Assembly: GCA_934096735.1 (NCBI GenBank)
Contig: CAKOMS010000017.1
Coordinates: 1-16,429 of the forward strand
DNA length: 16,429 nucleotides
Origin: an uncultured Bacilli bacterium
GTDB lineage: Bacteria; Bacillota_I; Bacilli_A; RF39; UBA660
Direction: 5' to 3'
The number at the start of each line of letters is the position of its first letter. Position 1 is the stretch's first letter. Shown here piece after piece: positions 1 to 6,428 of this stretch. Both the position numbers and the translations under genes were made by a program. The notes below the pieces were generated by a model. That model ran no database searches. It saw only the letters and a program-made list of their open reading frames with translations, and was not told the DNA's origin.

Positions 1-21
1 AAAGGAGGTGGTATTGGTATT

Positions 22-141
22 ATGAAATTAAGGACTAAATATATGTTCTCAAAACTAGTAATTTTTATCTTACTATTTGTATTACTACATTTAGATAAAA
101 TAAAAAATGCTATCCAATGGCTTATTAAAGTCATAGGATAG
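22..141 (+). CDS. 39-residue hydrophobic membrane micropeptide, function unknown
   Basis: A short reading frame starts at an ATG preceded by a very strong ribosome site (AAAGGAGGTG at 1-10) and ends with TAG at 139-141. The peptide begins MKLRTKYMFSK, has one hydrophobic segment (about residues 11-24, rich in L, I, V and F), then an amphipathic tail with D25, K26, K28, W33 and K36. The size and layout (basic N-terminus, single membrane segment, short charged tail) suit a small membrane peptide such as a type I toxin-like or holin-like product, but I recognise no family. The gap of about 13 bases between the Shine-Dalgarno core and the ATG is longer than usual. It lies upstream of the DGR-type target gene and has no visible terminator of its own. 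The strong ribosome site is the main reason to believe it is translated. Confidence 0.5.
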   Translation: MKLRTKYMFSKLVIFILLFVLLHLDKIKNAIQWLIKVIG

Positions 142-155
142 TATTACAATACTAT

Positions 156-179
156 GGTGGTGTGGAATTCACACTTACC
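156..179 (+). other. GC-rich imperfect hairpin between micropeptide and target-gene promoter
   Basis: GTGTG (160-164) pairs with CACAC (170-174) around a GAATT loop. The stem continues below a one-base bulge, with GGTG (156-159) against TACC-type bases (176-179, one G-T pair). No T-run follows, so it is not a normal terminator. In such AT-rich DNA a 9-pair stem this rich in G and C stands out. It may be an RNA structure or a protein site; the function is unknown. Confidence 0.4.
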
Positions 180-210
180 TAATAAAAGTATAACATAAAT
201 AAAATAAAAT

Positions 211-226
211 ATTCAAGTACTTGAAT
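211..226. promoter_or_regulatory. Perfect 16-bp palindrome overlapping the -35 box (possible operator)
   Basis: ATTCAAGTACTTGAAT is its own reverse complement. Its right end contains the putative -35 hexamer TTGAAT (221-226) of the promoter for the gene starting at 310. The equivalent position in the second leader copy (before 16327) lacks the palindrome, so it would be specific to this copy. Binding by a dimeric regulator is inference. Confidence 0.4.
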
Positions 227-249
227 TCAAAATAATTTTATAGTATTCT
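221..249 (+). promoter_or_regulatory. Putative sigma-A promoter of the phase-variable surface gene
   Basis: TTGAAT (221-226), a 17-base spacer, then TATTCT (244-249). The -10 is weak, but spacing is ideal and both boxes align with TTGAAT-N17-TATCAT in the second leader copy at 16328-16356. The transcript would carry a leader of roughly 55 bases including the hairpin at 269-292. Confidence 0.55.
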
Positions 250-268
250 ATTAATAGAAAGATAGAAA

Positions 269-292
269 TAAGTAAGAAGTAAAACTTACTTA
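269..292 (+). promoter_or_regulatory. Conserved leader hairpin just upstream of the Shine-Dalgarno
   Basis: TAAGTAAG (269-276) and CTTACTTA (285-292) form a perfect 8-bp stem around an 8-base loop. It ends two bases before CGGAGG (295-300). The same arms recur at 16377-16384 and 16393-16400 with a one-base change confined to the loop. The hairpin does not cover the Shine-Dalgarno, so it may stabilise the mRNA, act as a standby or protein-binding site, or serve in regulation; which one cannot be told from sequence. Confidence 0.6.
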
Positions 293-309
293 CTCGGAGG
301 TTGATAAGA

Positions 310-2212
310 ATGAAAAAAATAGACTTCCGGGGGGGGGGTTGTGAAACTCCTTCTTGGAATAGAAATAATAACTTTATTTTTAGGGATTAAGAGTTTTGGG
401 AATAAGAATAGTATATTAGATGACATTAAATTATTAGATAGTAAATCTGATAATCTTTTTGCAATTATGGTAAAGGGTAGCGATGGTAATTATAATGAAA
501 TAAGCACATTTCCAGAAGGAGCATATGTACTAAATGAAATAATGTCCTCATGTGTAGATAATAACGGAAATAAAGTAGATAATGTACTTAGTTATAAAAG
601 TGGTCATGTATATACAAAAACAAATAAGACAGTGTATTGTTATTTATATTTTGATAAAGATAATAGTGTATATGCAAAAGTATTAGATGATTATGAAAAT
701 AATAATGGTGTTAAAAAAACAATAGATGAGAATGGAAAAGATGTATATTACTACGCAGGAGATGTAGATAATAATAACATATATTTTAATAATTATTGTT
801 GGAAAATGGTAAGAACAACCGAAACAGATGGAGTAAAACTTATTTATAATGGTGAATATGAGAAAAAAGTATATGACCCAATAACAAAAGATAAATATAA
901 TGTAACTACAAATACTCCAACAGGAACACCATTTACATTTGATGAAACTACAAAGAAATGGACAAGTGGAATAGCTGGAGTAAGCAATGGCGAAAACATA
1001 ATTGAGTTTACTGTAACTGAAGCTGGTGACTATGTTTTAAATTATGAAGTTAGTAGTGAATCAGGTTGGGATAAAGGATCATTTTATAAAAATGAAACAG
1101 GATTAAAAGTAGATTTAAGTGGATTGTCTTCTGGAACAATTGATCTTAATGGATTAACAACAAGTGATGTAATAAAAGTGGTTTATAAAAAAGATGGTAG
1201 TGGCAATAGTAATGATGATGTAGTAAAATTTTCAATTGGAAAACCAACCGAAAAAGTTATAACAAATTGTAATAATACAGGTACAAATGTTTACTTGGAA
1301 CCAAGTAAAACAAAATATAATACAAGTCCTAATTCTCCGGCATATGTAGGATATATGTATGGGGCAGCATATACCTCTTCCGAAAAATCAGTATTTTCAT
1401 TTGGAACATACTATTATGGAAGTGATGTAACATGGAATGGAACAACATATACGTTAAGTGATGCAGAAAGTGGAACAATAGCAGATATGTATAGCAAACT
1501 TAGTAGTAAACATTATACATGTTTGAGTACAAGTTCAAGCTGTTCGACAGTTTATTATATTTATTATATGCAGAAGGCAACACAACCGGCATATTACATA
1601 ACATTAACAAATGGTAAAAAAATAGAAGATGCCTTAGATGAAATGTTAAATTATAATACAACAAATAGTAATATAAAATCAGTAATAGATAATTGGTATA
1701 AAAACAACATGACAAATGCAACAGATTATCTAGAAAATGCAATATATTGTAATAACAGACATATAACAGAATTAGGAGGATGGAATCCAAATGGAGGCGG
1801 AATAACAAGTTATTTATATTTTAATGATTCTAGTGCTAGTAATTATAGATTGACGTGCCAAGATAAAGAAGATCAATTTACATTGAAAGTAGATTTTGGT
1901 GGAACTCTTGGTTATGGGAATAATGCTTTAGATTATCCAGTAGGATTATTAACCCGTAAAGAAGCCAATCTTGCCTTTGGTAGTTTAAGAACTAATTACT
2001 TAAATAATGGTGATTACTGGTTGCTGTCCCCTAACAGCTTCCACTGCGACGGAGCTGTCGTCTATAGCTTGTACGATGGGAGTTTGCTTGACTACTACGT
2101 GACCTACACTCACGGGGCCCGGCCCGCAGTGTCACTTTCAAAAAAAGTCAAACTAAGTGGAGAAGGAACTGGTACTGTTGAGTCACCTTATATTTTGGCT
2201 CCATTAGATTAA
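310..2212 (+). CDS. Phase-variable (here OFF) surface protein with C-terminal DUF6273/C-type-lectin-like domain and DGR variable region
   Basis: The true start is ATG 310, nine bases after CGGAGG. The long open frame runs from about 341 to 2212 (623 codons) and is out of frame with it by one base at the G tract. GTG 341 has no ribosome site, so this allele is probably off; with nine G the product is 633 residues starting MKKIDFRGGVV. Numbered from GTG 341: residues 2-17 are a hydrophobic membrane or signal-like segment; 38-105 contain a Cys pair (71, 100); 152-170 contain CWKMVRTT; 180-305 look like an inserted beta-sandwich; about 310-600 resemble DUF6273 (GGWNP at 479-483, YPVGLLT at 532-538, YWLLSP at 559-564, RPAVSL at 594-599). 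The last part coincides with the GC-rich variable region. An extracellular ligand-binding role is inferred from domain style. There is no downstream partner gene, and a terminator follows. Confidence 0.75.
329..338 (+). repeat. Poly-G tract (10 G) inside codons 7-10: likely phase-variation switch
   Basis: Ten consecutive G in AT-rich DNA, directly after the start of a gene. Translation from ATG 310 reads through it into the wrong frame and stops at TAA 388-390 after 26 residues. Nine or twelve G would join the start to the long open frame; eleven would stop at once (TTG TGA). Slipped-strand changes in such tracts are a well-known on/off switch for surface genes. A sequencing or assembly miscount would look the same. 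Confidence 0.75.
2015..2134 (+). other. Putative DGR variable region (VR)
   Basis: Forty codons from YWLLSP to RPAVS are about 57% G+C by hand count over 2015-2131, against a very AT-rich background. Of the 27 codons between SP and GARP, 22 end in C or T (AGC, CAC, GAC, GTC, TAC, ACC, CTT and so on) and none is an A-ending lysine, glutamate or isoleucine codon as elsewhere in the gene. This is what adenine-specific mutagenesis of AAC/AAT template codons produces (NNC/NNT). A in these 81 bases is about 22%. The position at the C-terminal end of a lectin-like domain matches known DGR targets. No template repeat or reverse transcriptase is in the window. Confidence 0.72.
2113..2127 (+). other. 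15-base pure G/C run at the 3' end of the VR (IMH-like element)
   Basis: CGGGGCCCGGCCCGC is uninterrupted G/C in AT-rich DNA and encodes the end of H-G-A-R-P-A. In the Bordetella phage DGR, a G/C-only stretch of similar length marks the 3' end of the VR, where mutagenic homing initiates. The location here is equivalent. Assigning the function is inference from that family. Confidence 0.55.
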
Positions 2213-2246
2213 TTGTTCTTGTCAACGAAGACATAAAAATAGAAAA

Positions 2247-2260
2247 AGTTCTCCCGAACT
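2247..2260. other. Short hairpin/cruciform with 4-base loop downstream of the VR
   Basis: AGTTC (2247-2251), loop TCCC (2252-2255), GAACT (2256-2260): a perfect 5-bp stem with a tetraloop, 34 bases after the stop codon. Some DGR targets carry a small hairpin or cruciform with a 4-base loop just after the VR that promotes homing. This stem is shorter and further away than the best-known example, so the match is weak. It sits just before the terminator. Confidence 0.35.
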
Positions 2261-2264
2261 AAAG

Positions 2265-2294
2265 AAAGGTATGAGTTTAACTTGTACCTTTTTT
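2265..2294 (+). terminator. Intrinsic terminator of the surface protein gene
   Basis: AAAGGTA (2265-2271) pairs with TACCTTT (2285-2291), with an inner AGTT/AACT pairing possible in the loop, followed by a T-run through 2294. It separates the surface gene from the glycosyltransferase operon. Confidence 0.75.
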
Positions 2295-2303
2295 GTTATT
2301 TAG

Positions 2304-2332
2304 TAGATTTTAAAACTTATATTTGATAAAAT
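2304..2332 (+). promoter_or_regulatory. Possible promoter of the glycan operon
   Basis: A TAAAAT -10 (2327-2332) lies 17 bases before ATG 2350, with a poor -35 (TAGATT, 2304-2309) at 17-base spacing. The operon needs a promoter between the terminator at 2294 and the ATG, and this is the best candidate there. Confidence 0.35.
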
Positions 2333-2349
2333 ATGGGTAGGTGTTGAGA

Positions 2350-3078
2350 ATGAAAGAATATTTTAAATTAATATATAAAGATAGCAAAGAAAAATATTTT
2401 AAAACTTTGGATAAATGGATGTCTAGTGATGAAAAAAAATTTATAATTACTGCAAATCCAGAAACAATTAGTATGGCAAAAAATGATAAAGAAATAAATG
2501 ATATGTTATTAGATAAAAATAATAGTGTTATTCCAGATGGAATTGCTATTGTAAAGGTATCTAAAATGTTTAATATGCCTTGCAAAGAAAGAATAGCAGG
2601 AGTAGATGTAGCAGAGCATTTACTAGAATATGCTAGTAAAAATAAAAAGAAAGTATACTTATTTGGTAGTAAAGAAGAAGTTATTACTGCAATGAAAAAT
2701 GTTATAAAAGAAAAATATAGTGGTATAAATTTAGTTGGAGCTACTAATGGTTATGTAAAAGATAGAGATAAAGAGTTTGAAAATATAAAAAAATCTTCAC
2801 CTGATATTGTAATGGTTGCACTTGGAATACCGCATCAAGAAAAATTAATTTATAAACATTTAAACGATTTTAAAAAAGGAATATTTGTAGGTGTAGGAGG
2901 TTCATTTGATGTATTAAGCGGAACAAAAAAAAGAGCACCTAAAATATTTATTAAACTTAATTTAGAATGGTTCTATAGAATTGTTTGTGAACCAAAAAGA
3001 TTAAAAAGATTTTGGGATAATAATATCAAATTTATGTTTAAAGCAATGAAAGAAAGGAGAAAAAATGAAAAAAATTAA
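2350..3078 (+). CDS. tagA: WecG/TagA/CpsF family glycosyltransferase (GT26), likely ManNAc transferase
   Basis: A 242-residue enzyme of the usual length for this family, which adds N-acetylmannosamine to undecaprenyl-PP-GlcNAc to build the linkage unit of wall polymers at the inner membrane face. Visible motifs: TANPE (34-38), PDG with the catalytic-type Asp63, RIAGVDV (81-87), LFGS (104-107), ALGIPHQEK (158-166), GVGGSFDVLSG (181-191), and the C-terminal basic appendage with LEWFYRI and EPKRLKRFW (205-222) that in TagA helps membrane docking. I chose ATG 2350, preceded by GGTAGGTG, over the in-frame GTG 2341. Its last 14 bases overlap the epimerase gene, which makes the UDP-ManNAc donor, so the two genes form a functional pair. 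The exact sugar is inferred from this pairing. Confidence 0.85.
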   Translation: MKEYFKLIYKDSKEKYFKTLDKWMSSDEKKFIITANPETISMAKNDKEINDMLLDKNNSVIPDGIAIVKVSKMFNMPCKERIAGVDVAEHLLEYASKNKKKVYLFGSKEEVITAMKNVIKEKYSGINLVGATNGYVKDRDKEFENIKKSSPDIVMVALGIPHQEKLIYKHLNDFKKGIFVGVGGSFDVLSGTKKRAPKIFIKLNLEWFYRIVCEPKRLKRFWDNNIKFMFKAMKERRKNEKN

Positions 3079-4177
3079 AGTAATGAGTGTTTTTGGAACA
3101 AGACCAGAAGCTATTAAAATGGCTCCCCTTGTAAAAGAACTTGAAAAAAGAGAAGAAATTGAAAGTATTGTATCAGTAACAGCACAACATAGAGAAATGT
3201 TAGATCAAGTACTAGAAACTTTTAAAATTAAACCAGATTATGATTTAAATATAATGAAAAGTGGTCAAACATTAGCAGAAGTTACAACAAGAGCCTTATT
3301 AGGACTTGAAAATGTTATAAAAGAAAGTAAGCCAGATATTGTATTAGTACATGGAGACACTACAACAACATTCGCAGCATCACTTGCAGCCTTCTATAAT
3401 CAAACTGCTATTGGACACGTTGAAGCAGGACTTAGAACTAACGATAAGTATTCACCATTTCCAGAAGAAATGAACAGACAATGTGTTGATAGAATGAGTG
3501 ATTTATATTTTGCTCCAACTGAAATTAGTAAGAATAATTTATTAAAAGAAGGAATAGATGAAAATAAAATATATGTTACTGGTAATACTGCAATTGATGC
3601 TATGAGTACAACGATAAATAAAAACTATACTCATAAAGAATTAGAATGGATTAAACCAAACGAAAAAATGATTTTACTTACTGCTCATAGACGTGAAAAT
3701 CTAGGAGAACCTATGAGAAATATTTTTAAAGGAATTAAAAGAGTAGTAGATGAATTTGAAGATGTTAAAGTATTATATCCAATTCATATGAATCCTAAAG
3801 TAAGAGAAGTTGCAAATGAAATTTTTGCATCATGTGATAGAGTTAAACTTATTGAACCACTTGAAGTATTTGATTTTCATAACTTTCAAAATAAAGCTTA
3901 TTTAATTCTAACTGATTCTGGTGGTATTCAAGAAGAAGCTCCAAGTTTAGGAAAACCAGTCCTAGTTTTAAGAGATACTACAGAAAGACCTGAAGGAATA
4001 AATGCAGGAACACTTAAACTAGTTGGAACTAATGAAGATGTTATATATAATGAAACTAAAAAGTTATTAATAGATAAAGATGAATATGAAAAAATGAGCA
4101 AAGCATCAAATCCATATGGAGATGGACATGCTAGCAAATATATAGTAGATGCTATAATTAATTATTTTAACAAATAA
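3065..4177 (+). CDS. wecB: UDP-N-acetylglucosamine 2-epimerase (non-hydrolysing)
   Basis: Interconverts UDP-GlcNAc and UDP-ManNAc in the cytoplasm, feeding the TagA-type transferase encoded just upstream. At 370 residues it is full length. Family signatures are all present: FGTRPEAIKMAPL (10-22), TAQHREMLD (39-47), HGDTTTT (96-102, Asp98), GHVEAGLRT (117-125, Glu120), PFPEEMNR (131-138, Glu134), TAHRRENLG (206-214, His208), LTDSGGIQEEAP (282-293) and RDTTERPEG (303-311). The start ATG has AAAGGAG five bases upstream, inside the end of tagA. The gene lies in a tight operon with 12 bases to the next start. The catalytic set looks intact. The mnaA name used in Gram-positives is equally valid. 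Confidence 0.95.
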   Translation: MKKIKVMSVFGTRPEAIKMAPLVKELEKREEIESIVSVTAQHREMLDQVLETFKIKPDYDLNIMKSGQTLAEVTTRALLGLENVIKESKPDIVLVHGDTTTTFAASLAAFYNQTAIGHVEAGLRTNDKYSPFPEEMNRQCVDRMSDLYFAPTEISKNNLLKEGIDENKIYVTGNTAIDAMSTTINKNYTHKELEWIKPNEKMILLTAHRRENLGEPMRNIFKGIKRVVDEFEDVKVLYPIHMNPKVREVANEIFASCDRVKLIEPLEVFDFHNFQNKAYLILTDSGGIQEEAPSLGKPVLVLRDTTERPEGINAGTLKLVGTNEDVIYNETKKLLIDKDEYEKMSKASNPYGDGHASKYIVDAIINYFNK

Positions 4178-4189
4178 TAAAGGAGAATT

Positions 4190-4915
4190 ATGAAAGTACT
4201 AGCAATAATACCAGCTTATAACGAAGAAAAAAGTATTAAAGAAGTATGTGATAATATTGAAAAAGTAAAGTATGGTAAAGATTATACATTAGATTACATA
4301 GTTATAAACGATGGTAGTAAAGATAAAACAGAAGAGATATGCACTAAAAATAATATACCAGTAATTAATTTAGTTAATAACTTAGGTATTGGAGGGGCAG
4401 TACAAACTGGATACAAATATGCATATTTACATAATTATGATATTGCTATTCAATTTGATGGTGATAATCAACATGATGCAAACTATATTGATGATATAGT
4501 AAAACCAATTATCAATAATGAATGTGAAATGACTGTAGGTAGTAGATATGTAAAAGAATTAAGTGAATTTAAATCAACATTTTTAAGACAATTTGGTATT
4601 AAATTTTTATCAACTATTTTAAAAACTACTACAGGTAAGAAAATATATGATGTAACATCTGGAATGAGAGCTATTAATAAAGATATAATAAAAATATTTA
4701 TAAATGATTATCCAATAGATTATCCAGAACCAGAAACTTTAGTAGCAGTTTTAATAAAAGGCTACAAAATAAAAGAAGTTCCAGTAAAAATGCATGAAAG
4801 AAAAACTGGTAGATCATCAATAACACCTATATCAAGTATATATTACATGACTAAAGTATCTTATTCAATGATTATGAAAAGTATTATAGAAAGAAGACAA
4901 AAAAATGGCAAATAA
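4190..4915 (+). CDS. Family 2 glycosyltransferase (dolichol-phosphate-mannose-synthase-like)
   Basis: A 241-residue GT-A-fold transferase without membrane helices, which probably moves a sugar from a nucleotide donor to polyprenyl phosphate or to a lipid-linked glycan. Motifs: IIPAYNEE (6-13), INDGSKD (39-45), GIGGAVQTGY (66-75), the metal-binding FDGDNQHD (89-96, acidic D90 and D92), VGSRY (116-120), TSGMRA (156-161) and ERKTGRSS (203-210). AAAGGAG lies four bases before the ATG. The next gene, a DUF2304 membrane protein, overlaps its end by 11 bases; this GT2-DUF2304 pairing recurs in bacterial polysaccharide loci, so the two probably work together at the membrane. Donor and acceptor cannot be read from sequence. 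Confidence 0.88.
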   Translation: MKVLAIIPAYNEEKSIKEVCDNIEKVKYGKDYTLDYIVINDGSKDKTEEICTKNNIPVINLVNNLGIGGAVQTGYKYAYLHNYDIAIQFDGDNQHDANYIDDIVKPIINNECEMTVGSRYVKELSEFKSTFLRQFGIKFLSTILKTTTGKKIYDVTSGMRAINKDIIKIFINDYPIDYPEPETLVAVLIKGYKIKEVPVKMHERKTGRSSITPISSIYYMTKVSYSMIMKSIIERRQKNGK

Positions 4916-5249
4916 TTTAAGAATATCAATTATTATTGGACTATTAATTGTAATGGTTGGAATATATAAAACTATAAAAAGAAAAAAATTAACTATGAAA
5001 TATGGAATGTATTGGACATTTGTCTTCTTATGTATGTTATTACTACTTATATTTCCAAAAATAATTGAATGGTTAGCATTAAAACTTGGTTTTAAAGAAG
5101 CTCCACATATGTTATTCCTATTTGCAATATTTTGTTTATTTTATATATCTTTTAAAATATATACATCAATTTCCAAATTAACTGAATCAAACAAAAATTT
5201 AGTACAAGAATTATCTATTTTAAAACATGAAATTAATAATAAAAGGTGA
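4905..5249 (+). CDS. DUF2304 family membrane protein
   Basis: A 114-residue protein with three hydrophobic segments (about 7-21, 36-50 and 68-86) and a polar, heptad-like C-terminus (88-112, SKLTESNKNLVQELSILKHE) suggesting a short coiled coil. This matches DUF2304, which typically sits next to a family 2 glycosyltransferase and may anchor it or present it to its lipid substrate. The start ATG lies inside the end of the GT2 gene in another frame, implying translational coupling. It ends in TGA, showing that TGA is a stop in this genome. The molecular role is unknown; the partnership with the GT2 is inferred from gene order and overlap. Confidence 0.75.
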   Translation: MANNLRISIIIGLLIVMVGIYKTIKRKKLTMKYGMYWTFVFLCMLLLLIFPKIIEWLALKLGFKEAPHMLFLFAIFCLFYISFKIYTSISKLTESNKNLVQELSILKHEINNKR

Positions 5250-5254
5250 CTTAA

Positions 5255-6391
5255 ATGAATAAGAAAAAAATATCTATTTTAGCATTACATCTAGGCTTTG
5301 GAGGAGTAGAACAAGTAATATGTAATACTGCAAATATGTTATGTGATGATTTTGATGTTGAAATAATTTCTTTATATAAAAAGAATGAAGAAATACCATT
5401 TAAAATTAATGATAAAGTAAAAATAAAATATTTAATGAATACATGTTCTAATAAAGAAGAATTTAAAACTGCTGTAAAAAATAAAAATATAATAAATATT
5501 TTCAAAGAAGGATTTAAATCAGTATATATATTATTAAATAAAAATAGACTTATAAAAAAAGAAGTAAATAAAACTGATGCAAAAATAATCATATCTACAA
5601 GATATTCATTTAGTGAATTATTAAATAAAAATAAAAAGAATAATCGCATATTTATTCATGAAGAACATACCTATAGTACATCTGATGATTATATAAATAA
5701 ATTAAAAGAGTTAAATAACATTGACTATATAAAACCATGTAGTAAAGTTTTATATGAAACATATTTAGAAAATGGTATAAACAATCTTTTTTATATACCA
5801 CTTGGATTAAATTATTATCCAAATGAAAAAGAAACTTCAAAATTAAATACTAAAAATTTAATAGCAGTTGGAAGACTCGAACCAGAAAAAGGTTATCTTG
5901 ATTTAATTGAAGTGGTAAATGAATTAGTAAAAAAAGATAAAGTTATAAAATTAAATATATTTGGTAGTGGTAGTGAAGAAGAGAAAATAAATAATTTAAT
6001 AAAAACATATAAATTAGAAAATAATATAAAATTATGGGGATTTCAAACACAAGATTTTATAAAAAAATATATGAAAGATTCAAGTTTATATGTAATGACT
6101 AGTTTTGAAGAATCCTTTGGTTTAGTTCTAATTGAAGCGATGAGTTATAAAATACCATGTATAGCATTTGATTCTGCTAAAGGAGCAAAATACACAATAA
6201 TTAATAATAAAAATGGATATATTATTAAAAATAGAAATATAAAAGAAATGAGTAATAAAATATTAGAGTATCTTAAGTTGGATGAAAAAGAAAAATTAAA
6301 TATGGGTGCATTTGCTAGAAATTCAATATCAATTTATAAATATGATAATGTAAAAAAAGAATTAATTAAATTTTACAAAAATATTCAATAA
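5255..6391 (+). CDS. Family 4 glycosyltransferase (GT-B fold)
   Basis: A 378-residue GT4 enzyme, the last gene of the glycan operon, probably extending a lipid-linked or capsular glycan on the cytoplasmic face. The N-terminal half carries the acceptor side with a glycine turn (HLGFGGVEQ, 12-20). The C-terminal half carries the donor site: AVGRLEPEKGY (204-214), IFGSGSEEE (235-243), KLWGF (259-263) and the EX7E motif E286-E294 in SFEESFGLVLIEAMS. Lysine- and asparagine-rich composition follows the AT bias and is not a sign of transfer. AGGTGA (5244-5249), overlapping the stop of the preceding gene, serves as its ribosome site with ATG 5255. No terminator is visible after it, so some read-through into the next gene is possible. 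The sugar is unknown. Confidence 0.85.
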   Translation: MNKKKISILALHLGFGGVEQVICNTANMLCDDFDVEIISLYKKNEEIPFKINDKVKIKYLMNTCSNKEEFKTAVKNKNIINIFKEGFKSVYILLNKNRLIKKEVNKTDAKIIISTRYSFSELLNKNKKNNRIFIHEEHTYSTSDDYINKLKELNNIDYIKPCSKVLYETYLENGINNLFYIPLGLNYYPNEKETSKLNTKNLIAVGRLEPEKGYLDLIEVVNELVKKDKVIKLNIFGSGSEEEKINNLIKTYKLENNIKLWGFQTQDFIKKYMKDSSLYVMTSFEESFGLVLIEAMSYKIPCIAFDSAKGAKYTIINNKNGYIIKNRNIKEMSNKILEYLKLDEKEKLNMGAFARNSISIYKYDNVKKELIKFYKNIQ

Positions 6392-6404
6392 AGTATCATT
6401 AATT

Positions 6405-6413
6405 CATATAATA
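6405..6413 (+). promoter_or_regulatory. Possible -10 element upstream of the spoVIF-like gene
   Basis: CATATAATA contains a perfect TATAAT (6407-6412) and also fits the CATANNNTA consensus of sporulation sigma factors E/K. The -35 region (TTCAAT, 6384-6389, 17-base spacer) is weak for sigma-A. Such strings are expected about once per kilobase in this DNA, so the sporulation reading is only suggestive. The predicted transcript start would be about 10 bases from the ATG. Confidence 0.35.
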
Positions 6414-6428
6414 CATTAGAGGTGTCTT

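Larger units (their letters stand above)
220..321 (+). repeat. Repeated promoter/leader element, copy A
   Basis: This stretch aligns with 16327-16429 at about 88% identity by hand (roughly 11 mismatches and one 1-base gap in 103 columns). It contains a -35, a -10, an 8-bp stem hairpin, the Shine-Dalgarno sequence CGGAGG and the first codons ATG AAA AAA ATA. The hairpin arms, the Shine-Dalgarno and the first codons are fully identical, and differences sit in the loop, the spacer and around the -10. This pattern indicates a shared regulatory leader for a gene family rather than chance. Confidence 0.85.

Noticed and set aside
341..343. GTG 341 as the real start of the surface protein
   Set aside because: No ribosome site precedes it, and the CGGAGG at 295-300 is correctly spaced for ATG 310.
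1500..1808. Minus-strand open frames inside the surface gene and other genes (for example 3928-4137, 13706-14077)
   Set aside because: They have low-complexity L/Y/S-rich products, no ribosome sites and no family motifs; they are shadows of the real genes.
2015..2140. GC-rich patch as a piece of foreign DNA
   Set aside because: It stays in frame, keeps the YWLLSP...RPAVSL domain signature, and shows a C/T-ending codon pattern rather than general GC enrichment.
5247..5249. TGA read as tryptophan, as in many Mollicutes
   Set aside because: TGA ends the DUF2304 gene at a sensible length, and tryptophans are encoded by TGG throughout.
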